Origin: Pseudomonadota bacterium
GTDB lineage: Bacteria; Pseudomonadota; Alphaproteobacteria; Sphingomonadales; Sphingomonadaceae
Direction: 5' to 3'
NCBI GenBank assembly: GCA_029779535.1
Contig: JAKPAG010000098.1
Span: 62,001-126,000 of the forward strand
DNA length: 64,000 nucleotides
The notes under the pieces were generated by a model, which had not been told where the DNA came from, ran no database searches, and saw only the letters and a program-made list of their open reading frames with translations. Of this stretch, positions 55,314 through 62,226 are shown piece by piece; the stretch's first letter is position 1, and every line of letters starts with the position of its first letter. The position numbers and the translations under genes are program-made.

Positions 55314-56153
55314 TCACCCTACGCCCTTGCCGAATGAAAGGCCAGTGGGCAGCCGCCCGGCGCGCAAGGCGGCGGCGAGAGCGGGCCCGTCTTCCCCGGC
55401 GCGGCGCAGGTCGGCGAGGGCGGGGGAGCCGCGGCGCTTGGCCAGCTTGCGCCCGTCCGCCTCGAGGAGCAGCAGGTGGTGGTGCCAGACCGGCACCGGC
55501 AGGCCGAGCAGCGCCTGGAGCAAGCGGTGGATGTGGCTGGCGGCAAACAGGTCCAGCCCGCGCGTGACCAGCGTGATCCCGTCCGCCGCATCGTCGAGCG
55601 TGGCGGCCAGGTGGTAGCTCGCCGGGGCCTCCTTGCGCAGCAGCACCACGTCGCCAAACTGCTCGGGCCGGCAGACCTGCGGCCCGGCGAGCTCGTCCAG
55701 CCATTCGAGCGGTCCGGCCTGCTGGGCCGCGCGGGCCATGTCGAGCCGCCAGGCGACCGGCGCGTCCGGCGGGGCGCTGCGGCCCCGGCAGGTGCCGGGA
55801 TATATCGGTCCGTCCGGCCCGAATTCGCGTGCCTGTTCAGCCACTTGCGCGCGGGTGCAGGTGCAGGGATAGAGCAGCCCCATGGCCTTGAGCCGCTCCC
55901 CCGCCGCGGCGTAGCTCGCCAGCCGTTCCGACTGGAACACCACCGGCCCGTCCCAGGCCAGCCCCAGCCATTCGAGGTCCGCCAGTATTTCCGGCACCAG
56001 GTCCGCCCGGCTGCGGGTGCCATCAATGTCCTCGATCCGCACCGCGAATTCGCCGCCGCGCTCCCGCGCCAGGTCGTGCGCGACGATCGCCGCATGGGCA
56101 TGGCCCAGGTGGAGCAGGCCATTGGGGCTGGGGGCAAAGCGGGTGCGGATCAT
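55314..56153 (-). CDS. gluQ: Glutamyl-Q tRNA(Asp) synthetase
   Basis: The 279-aa protein has the class I start RTRFAPSPNGLLHLGHAHAA (HLGH replacing HIGH), RIEDIDGTR, the zinc-site cysteines in YPCTCTRAQ and YPGTCRG, and KLAKRRGSP replacing KMSKS. It has no anticodon domain. It glutamylates queuosine in tRNA(Asp). Start 56153 fits the family; an upstream frame is not part of it. Confidence 0.95.
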   Translation of the reverse strand: MIRTRFAPSPNGLLHLGHAHAAIVAHDLARERGGEFAVRIEDIDGTRSRADLVPEILADLEWLGLAWDGPVVFQSERLASYAAAGERLKAMGLLYPCTCTRAQVAEQAREFGPDGPIYPGTCRGRSAPPDAPVAWRLDMARAAQQAGPLEWLDELAGPQVCRPEQFGDVVLLRKEAPASYHLAATLDDAADGITLVTRGLDLFAASHIHRLLQALLGLPVPVWHHHLLLLEADGRKLAKRRGSPALADLRRAGEDGPALAAALRAGRLPTGLSFGKGVG

Positions 56154-56272
56154 CGCGCCCATGCATCCTGTGGATTGCGCCCCGGCGCAAGTCTTGACGC
56201 GGGCGCTGCGGCGTTGTTCCATGCGGCCATGGATTGTCGCCGAACCGTCATATCGGCCTGCAACAAGAGGTC

Positions 56273-56881
56273 ATGCTCAAGGCGGAGCTGATCGAGCGCG
56301 CGGCCCGGTTCCGCAGCGCAGAGGAGGACCCCCTCCGTCACCTGTCCGATTGTCCTGCGCTGGTCCTGAACGCGGATTATACCCCGCTCAGCTACTATCC
56401 GCTCAGTGTCTGGCCGTGGCAGACCGCGATCAAGGCGGTGTTCCTCGAACGGGTCGACATCGTCGCCACCTATGACCGCGAGGTCCATTCGCCCACCTGG
56501 TCGATGGCGATCCCTTCGGTCATCGCGCTGCGCCAGTATGTGAAACCCAGCGAGTTTCCGGCCTTCACCCGCTTCAACCTGTTCCTGCGCGATCGGTTCA
56601 CCTGCCAGTATTGCGGCAGCCCGCACCAGCTGACCTTCGATCACGTGGTGCCGCGCCGGCTGGGCGGGCAGACCAGCTGGGAAAACGTCGCCACGGCCTG
56701 CGCACCGTGCAACCTGAAGAAGGGCGGGCGCACGCCAAAACAGGCCGGAATGCCGCTGCTGGTCCAGCCGATCCGCCCGACCAACTGGCAATTGCAGGAA
56801 CGCGGCCGGGGCTTTCCCCCGAACCACCTGCACGAAACCTGGCGCGACTGGCTTTACTGGGACGTCGAGCTGGAGAGCTGA
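56273..56881 (+). CDS. HNH endonuclease family protein
   Basis: The 202-aa protein has a C-terminal HNH domain with two zinc-ribbon pairs, CQYC (about 117) and CAPC (about 153), and the catalytic FDHVVPRRLGGQTSWENVATACAPCN. The start ATG at 56273 has AAGAGG upstream. The family is common in alphaproteobacteria; its DNA target is unknown. It is divergent from gluQ. Confidence 0.88.
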   Translation: MLKAELIERAARFRSAEEDPLRHLSDCPALVLNADYTPLSYYPLSVWPWQTAIKAVFLERVDIVATYDREVHSPTWSMAIPSVIALRQYVKPSEFPAFTRFNLFLRDRFTCQYCGSPHQLTFDHVVPRRLGGQTSWENVATACAPCNLKKGGRTPKQAGMPLLVQPIRPTNWQLQERGRGFPPNHLHETWRDWLYWDVELES

Positions 56882-56911
56882 CCGCCGCCGTCAGAACGCC
56901 GAGCTGTGCGG

Positions 56912-57475
56912 TCAGGGCAGGCCAACGAACCCCATTGGCGAGGCCTTGAACTTGGCGGTCGGCGCGCCTTGCGCCAGCACGAACGCGCCCCCCGCCAGCG
57001 GGATGACCCGGTTGACGAAGTCGCTCATCGTGTCCTTCCACTTGGCGGAAATGTACAGTTCGCAAAGCTGGTCCTTGGTCTCCAGCTTGGTTTCGAAAGT
57101 AACCGTTCCGGTTACGTCGGTGGTATAACGCGACGGAGCCATGCACCCGCCCGCGCCGGTGCCGATCCCGACATCGTTGCGCCGGGTTGAAAATACCACC
57201 GCGCTGGACGAGCGCGAGGTCTGGACCAGTTCGAACACGATCATGTCGTCGACCACGCAGGTCCCCTTGTCCAGGTCCGTCGAATTGATCACCTGGGTGC
57301 CCTTGTAGCGTGTGAAGGGCATCAGCGTGTCGATCGTGCTTTCCGCCTGGACGATCCGCGCGCGGTTGCAATCGCCTTCGTAAACCACGTTCTGCGCCTG
57401 TGCGGCCGATGTCGCGGCAAGGCCAGCCAGGGCCAGCAGGCCGCTTGCGATACGGATTGTTGCCATTGTCGTCAT
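56912..57475 (-). CDS. Secreted cysteine-containing protein, last gene of the Hsp70/PP2C operon
   Basis: The 187-aa protein has a signal peptide (IRIASGLLALAGLAATSAAQAQ) and four cysteines (in EGDCNR, KGTCVV, GGCMAP and DQLCEL) that could form two disulfides in the periplasm. The rest is beta-rich (TGTVTFETKLETKDQ). It matches no family I know. Only 10 bp separate it from the Hsp70 stop-proximal side, so it is part of the operon. The mix of a periplasmic protein with cytoplasmic phospho-signalling genes suggests the system acts on the envelope. Confidence 0.7.
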   Translation of the reverse strand: MTTMATIRIASGLLALAGLAATSAAQAQNVVYEGDCNRARIVQAESTIDTLMPFTRYKGTQVINSTDLDKGTCVVDDMIVFELVQTSRSSSAVVFSTRRNDVGIGTGAGGCMAPSRYTTDVTGTVTFETKLETKDQLCELYISAKWKDTMSDFVNRVIPLAGGAFVLAQGAPTAKFKASPMGFVGLP

Positions 57476-57485
57476 TCCCCCTGTG

Positions 57486-59006
57486 TCAGACGTCCATCGT
57501 GTTGATGCGCAGCCCCGCCAGGGCCTTGCGCTGCCGTTCCAGGTCGCGCCCGCCCCCGGTCAGGTCCTCGAACGCGAAGGGGACCACCGCCTGGCTGGCG
57601 GCGTCCACCACTTTCACGCCCAGCGTACCATCCTGGTTATAGCGGACCACGATTTCGATCATGTCGCGCCCGACCAGGTGCTTGGGCTGGATCGCGATCC
57701 GGCCGACCGGATCGAGCAGTGTGGCATCGTCGAGATACTGGCAGATCCGCGCGGCAAAGCCGGCCGCGCCGCCCTGGGCGGGGCGGACCAGCGCGGAACC
57801 CGATGCGGGCAGGGCCATGTTCTTGTCGATCACCCGTTCGAACGCCTGCCCGGCTTCCTCCTGGATGCCGATGTTGTAGCCGGTCACGCTCGACATGCGA
57901 ACGTTGGAGACGAACTGCGCGCCGCCGCCGTCGCCGCGGGCAAAGCTGTGGGCATAAAGCGCCGCGCCCATCGCCACGCTGGCCAGGGGCTGGTCCTCGG
58001 CCAGGCTGGTGCGTTCCGGATCGAGCCGCGCCCGCCAGAAATCGCGCACCTGCCGGTTGCGGCAGGCCCCGCCGATCAGCACGAAGCGCTGCACATCGCC
58101 CAGTTCCAGCCCCAGCCCGCGCAGGGTGCGCTGCACCACCAGCTCACTGCGCTTCAGCAGGGTTTCGGCGCGCTGGTCATAGTCCGCCGGATCCAGCGTC
58201 CAGCGCAGGAACCTTCCGTCGACATAGGTATCGTTGGCCGGCCAGCGCGCGCCGGTCTGGCCCAGCGCGATCTTGGTCGCTTCGGCCAGCGCGGCGATCC
58301 GCTCGTCGTTCAGCGCGCCCGGTCTGGGGGCGGTGCTGAAGGCGGCGCGGAAATCGTCACGAAAGCGCTGTTCGATGATCCGGTCGAAATCGTAGCCGCC
58401 CAGGTCCGTCAGCCCGGACTTGGCCAGGATATGCACCTGATCACCAGTGCAGGTCAGCACCGACAGGTCGAACGTGCCGCCGCCGATGTCATAGATCACC
58501 ACGATCTCTTCATCGTTCAGCACGTGCCGGTTGGTGAACTGCAGGGCCGCCGCGATCGGTTCGTCCAGCAGGGCGATCACCTCGATCCCGGCGATGTCCG
58601 CGGCCGATAGCAGCGCCCGGCGCTGCTGGTCGGTAAAGTGGGCGGGCACCGTCAGCACGCAGGAATCGACCGCCTGCCCGGTGTAGATTTCAACATCGCC
58701 GCGCACCTTCTTGAGCAGCAGGGCGGCAAACATCTCGCTGTAGAGCGGCTCCTCGCCCAGCCGGGCCAGCACGTGGCTGGTGCCGAAATGGCGCTTGAAG
58801 TTGGACACCAGCGTGGCGCCGGGGTTTTCGTGACCGAGCTTTTCCGCAAAGCTGCCGATCAGCGCCCGGTCGCCGTGCAGCAGTACCCGGCTGGGGGTGG
58901 CCTGGCTGCGCGGATCGGCCGCGTCAGGCACCAGGATGGGATCGCCTTCCACCCCGATGAACGCGGCCAGCGTGCTCGATGATCCCAGATCAATCCCGAT
59001 CTTCAT
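57486..59006 (-). CDS. Short Hsp70-family ATPase
   Basis: The 506-aa protein has the actin-like ATPase with phosphate-1 motif IGIDLGSSST (3-12), phosphate-2 VIYDIGGGTFDLSVL (about 195), and adenosine motif VLIGGACRNRQV (about 317). The linker and a beta-type substrate domain follow, but it lacks the alpha-helical lid of DnaK (about 640 aa). DnaK is certainly encoded elsewhere, so this is a dedicated paralogue. Start 59006 is used because the longer frame has an unrelated Arg-rich prefix. It is 43 bp after the PP2C gene. Client proteins unknown. Confidence 0.92.
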   Translation of the reverse strand: MKIGIDLGSSSTLAAFIGVEGDPILVPDAADPRSQATPSRVLLHGDRALIGSFAEKLGHENPGATLVSNFKRHFGTSHVLARLGEEPLYSEMFAALLLKKVRGDVEIYTGQAVDSCVLTVPAHFTDQQRRALLSAADIAGIEVIALLDEPIAAALQFTNRHVLNDEEIVVIYDIGGGTFDLSVLTCTGDQVHILAKSGLTDLGGYDFDRIIEQRFRDDFRAAFSTAPRPGALNDERIAALAEATKIALGQTGARWPANDTYVDGRFLRWTLDPADYDQRAETLLKRSELVVQRTLRGLGLELGDVQRFVLIGGACRNRQVRDFWRARLDPERTSLAEDQPLASVAMGAALYAHSFARGDGGGAQFVSNVRMSSVTGYNIGIQEEAGQAFERVIDKNMALPASGSALVRPAQGGAAGFAARICQYLDDATLLDPVGRIAIQPKHLVGRDMIEIVVRYNQDGTLGVKVVDAASQAVVPFAFEDLTGGGRDLERQRKALAGLRINTMDV

Positions 59007-59049
59007 GCCTGCCCGTCCTGCCCCGACACCGTCTTGCCGTCTCCCCTGT

Positions 59050-59793
59050 TCATACCGCCAGCACCTGCACCGACACGTTGTCCGTGCTGCCGGCCGCAAC
59101 CGCCAGTTCAACCAGGTAGCGCGCCGGATCGTCGCGGCACACGGCCTTGGCCATTTCGGCCTGCAATTCGGCCGGGCGATGGCATTGCAGCATCCCGTCG
59201 CTGCAGGTCATCAGCCAGTCGCCCGGTTGCAGGCGCGCCTCGAAGAAATCGGGCTTCACATCGGCGGTCACGCCGACCGCGCGGGTCAGCATGTTCCTGG
59301 CGTTGCTTTCCGCCGCTTCCTCCGCGGTGATCAGGCCGCTGTCGATCTGGGCCTGGACCAGGCTGTGATCGGTGGTGATCTGCACCAGCCGTCCATCGCG
59401 GAACAGATAGGCGCGCGAATCCCCGATGTTGGCAATCAGCGCGCGGCCTTGGCGGATCACCACCACGACCAGGGTGCAGCCCATGCCGTGCAGGCGCGGA
59501 TCGTCCTGGGCCTGGCCGAACAGGCGGCGGTTCTGTTCGCGGATCGCGCCGTCGATCAGGCCGGACAGGGCGGCGCTGTCGGCAATCTCGCCGGCCAGCT
59601 GGTCCTCCAGCAGTTCGGCCACGCCGAACACGGTGCGCTGGCTGGCCACTTCGCCGCCGTTGTGCCCGCCCATGCCATCGGCCAGGATCGCCAGCCCCAG
59701 CGGCGCGTTGGCATAGACGCAGTCCTGGTTTTCGGACCGGGTGTTACCGATATCGGTGTGCGACCAGATGCGCAGCTGCATGGCGCCGCTCAC
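59050..59793 (-). CDS. PP2C-type serine/threonine phosphatase
   Basis: The 247-aa protein has the PP2C motifs: SENQD (20-24), ADGMGGHNGG (38-47), ANIGDSRAYLF (about 120), TTDHSLV, CSDGM (about 197) and STDNVSV (about 237). All metal-binding aspartates are present, so it should be active. It removes phosphate from Ser/Thr residues. Its start overlaps the membrane-protein gene stop by 4 bp. Confidence 0.95.
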   Translation of the reverse strand: MSGAMQLRIWSHTDIGNTRSENQDCVYANAPLGLAILADGMGGHNGGEVASQRTVFGVAELLEDQLAGEIADSAALSGLIDGAIREQNRRLFGQAQDDPRLHGMGCTLVVVVIRQGRALIANIGDSRAYLFRDGRLVQITTDHSLVQAQIDSGLITAEEAAESNARNMLTRAVGVTADVKPDFFEARLQPGDWLMTCSDGMLQCHRPAELQAEMAKAVCRDDPARYLVELAVAAGSTDNVSVQVLAV

Positions 59794-61454
59794 CGCTTGG
59801 CCAACATGTCGAACTTGCGTTCGAGCAGGGTAACCCCCTTGAGCCGGGTTTCGACGCTGGCCTGTTCCACGGCCAGGCGGCGGCGCTGTTCTTCCATCGC
59901 TTCGGCCTGGTTCTGCGACCTGGCGCGGACCGAATGTTCGATTTCGGCGTTGATCGCGGGGATCAGCTCGCGCACGTGGGCGCTGATCTGGCCCACCCAG
60001 TCGCGGGCGCTGTCGTTGAACATGCGGCGTCCCTCGTTGTCGAGCGATTCGCGCGCCTTGCGCAGGTCGCGCTCGCGCTCCTCGATCCGCTTGGCCGGGA
60101 TGCGGCGGCGCAGGTCGATGAAGCCATAGACCAGCATCACCGCCACCAGGATCGCGGTAAGGAAGGTCAGGTAGGACCGGAACCGTTTCACCACCGGCGC
60201 GATCTCGTTGATGAAGGCCAGCAGGCTGCCTTCGGGCGCGTCGGGCGAAGTGGCGACCAGGGTCAGCGGGGCGAGGATCCCGACCAGCACCATGATCATC
60301 CCGGTATAGTCACGCAGGGCGATGAAATACTGCATCGGCCCGTCCTTGGTCACTTCCCCGTTGAACTTGCGCTGGATGTGGAAATGGGATTCCAGCACCA
60401 GGCCGGGGTTGAGCGGCGGGGCGTGCAGCGCCTTGGGATTGATCGGGGCATAGCCTTCGGCGGTCAGCAGCCCGTTGATCTGGTTGATCGACAGATCGCT
60501 GGCTTCCTTGATGAAGCTGACGTCGTCGGCCATCTTGTCCTGCATCTGCTTGCGCAGGCGGGCCACGAAGTCATCGGTGAACTGCTCCTCGATCTCGGTT
60601 TCGGTGGTTTCCGTCTTCGAGGCCAGCTCGATCAGCCGCATGTGATCGGCATCCAGCGCGCCCGACAGGCGTTCGGCCAGGATCTGGAATTCGCCTTTCT
60701 TGACGCGGTTGAGCTCGTCGTACTTGGTCTTGAAGGCGCGCTCAGCGTCCTGCAGGTTGCGTTGCAGGATGTTGCGGATCCGCCCGTTCAGGTCGGACCC
60801 GCCGCCCGGGCCGCCGCCAATCCGGCGCCGCGCTGCGGCATCGTCGCTCAGCAGTTGCTTGCGCAGTTCCAGCGATTTCAGCTCGTCGGCCACGATCTGG
60901 CGGGCATAGCTGCCGATCCGCCCCAGCGATGCCTCGGTCGCGGCGCGCTGCGCTTCGGGCAGGACCTCGTTGAGCCATGCCTTGATCGCGTCTGCCGCCT
61001 CGGCCGGGCTGGGCGTCTTGACGGTCAGGCGGGTGGAGCGGGCCAGGTCGCGCACCGGCTTTTCCGCCGCTTCGGCTTCGGCCGCCTCGCACAGCACGAA
61101 CAGCGCGCGGGCCGGGGCGCTTTGCCCCTGGGTGACCTGGCGGACGGCATCGGGCAGGGCGGCGCATTCCGCCAGCGTCAGCACCGCCGCGGCGGCGGCG
61201 GGCAGGATCACGTCGTCCGACAGGGTGCTGCTGGCCGCCGTGGTCACGATCCGCACCTGCGCGCCCAGTACGGCTGGCAGGCCGCTGGCGAGGTGGGCCG
61301 CGCCCGGCGAAAGGTGCACTTCGCTGGTGCCCGCGCCATGCCCGTCGATCTTGCGCAGCGCCTGCAGCGCGACGTCGAAGAACCCTGCGCGCGATGATGC
61401 GCCCAGTTCCCGCTGCGCCCCTTCCAGCGCGTCGCGCAATACTGCCACGCTCAT
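59790..61454 (-). CDS. Two-TM coiled-coil protein of unknown function
   Basis: The 554-aa protein has an N-terminal alpha/beta region (1-170), a long helical region (about 170-330), two TM segments (GMIMVLVGILAPLTLVA, about 392-408; FLTAILVAVMLVYGFI, about 440-455) and a C-terminal coiled coil rich in Glu/Arg. The two ends are predicted to lie in the cytoplasm. I recognise no family. It overlaps the FHA gene upstream and the PP2C gene downstream by 4 bp each, so it is a core part of this system, perhaps its membrane anchor. Confidence 0.75.
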   Translation of the reverse strand: MSVAVLRDALEGAQRELGASSRAGFFDVALQALRKIDGHGAGTSEVHLSPGAAHLASGLPAVLGAQVRIVTTAASSTLSDDVILPAAAAAVLTLAECAALPDAVRQVTQGQSAPARALFVLCEAAEAEAAEKPVRDLARSTRLTVKTPSPAEAADAIKAWLNEVLPEAQRAATEASLGRIGSYARQIVADELKSLELRKQLLSDDAAARRRIGGGPGGGSDLNGRIRNILQRNLQDAERAFKTKYDELNRVKKGEFQILAERLSGALDADHMRLIELASKTETTETEIEEQFTDDFVARLRKQMQDKMADDVSFIKEASDLSINQINGLLTAEGYAPINPKALHAPPLNPGLVLESHFHIQRKFNGEVTKDGPMQYFIALRDYTGMIMVLVGILAPLTLVATSPDAPEGSLLAFINEIAPVVKRFRSYLTFLTAILVAVMLVYGFIDLRRRIPAKRIEERERDLRKARESLDNEGRRMFNDSARDWVGQISAHVRELIPAINAEIEHSVRARSQNQAEAMEEQRRRLAVEQASVETRLKGVTLLERKFDMLAKR

Positions 61455-62125
61455 TTGTAAGGCGCCTTGATGATCACGGTGCGGTTGAATTCGTCATCGC
61501 TCGCCGCCGCCGCCGCGCGCGGCGCCGGGGCGTTGCCCGCGCTGAGGTGGAATACGAAGCGGCAATCGCCAAAACGCAGCCGCTCGCCCCCGTTCAGCGC
61601 GACGCGGCCGGTGATCCGGCCCGGCGCATCGCCCACGAACACCCCGTTGGTGCTGGGCTTGGCCCCGGTTTCGCCGATGTCGAACAGATGCACGCTGGGC
61701 GGCGGGCCGGGCACCACTTCGATCACCGCGTGATTCTTGCTGACGAAATTGTCGTCCAGCACGATCGGATTGCCCATCTGGCGCGGTTCGCGGCCGATGA
61801 TGTTGAGCCCGGTCTGCAAGGGGATGCGGCGCGGGGCGGGGCCGCCCACGGCTTCAAGATAGCATTCCAGCCCAGCCGCTGCGGCGCGCGGTGATGCGGC
61901 GGGGCGCTCTGCCGGGCGCGCGCGGTCCGGGGCGGCGCCGTCCTGGCCGCGCGCGGCCAGGAACGTCTCGATTTCGGCCAGGCGGCGGGCATAGACATCG
62001 GCCAGCATCCGCGTCGGGGCGGTCTTGGCCAGGTTGGCGAAATAGCGCTGCTTTTCGCGCGCGCGCTCAACCAGCTGCGGCTCGGACGCAGTGGCGTCGA
62101 GTTCAAGCAGATCCAGAATATTCAT
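61451..62125 (-). CDS. FHA-domain protein with possible J-like N-terminus
   Basis: The 224-aa protein has an FHA domain at about 104-195 with the conserved Gly111-Arg112, Ser129/His132 and Asn160-Gly161, so it should bind phosphothreonine. Residues 1-58 (NILDLLELDATASEPQLVERAREK...) look like a degenerate J domain: helix I, a TAS turn, helix II, a PTR loop instead of HPD, then helix III. The C-terminal DDEFNRTVI holds Thr216, a candidate phosphorylation site. Start 62125 is used because upstream codons do not fit. It overlaps the membrane-protein gene by 4 bp. Confidence 0.85.
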   Translation of the reverse strand: MNILDLLELDATASEPQLVERAREKQRYFANLAKTAPTRMLADVYARRLAEIETFLAARGQDGAAPDRARPAERPAASPRAAAAGLECYLEAVGGPAPRRIPLQTGLNIIGREPRQMGNPIVLDDNFVSKNHAVIEVVPGPPPSVHLFDIGETGAKPSTNGVFVGDAPGRITGRVALNGGERLRFGDCRFVFHLSAGNAPAPRAAAAASDDEFNRTVIIKAPYK

Positions 62126-62226
62126 AAGCCCCGATCCGACAACATTCGTCTTCTTTACCCTGTCATGCTGCACGTGGCGGTCAGCCGGTGCAATGGCTTA
62201 GTGCCGGTCATCCCGCGCCGCGATGG

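Noticed and set aside
56912..62125. Type VI secretion accessory cluster
   Set aside because: FHA and PP2C occur with T6SS, but no Tss/Hcp/Vgr gene is visible, so the idea is not supported in this window.
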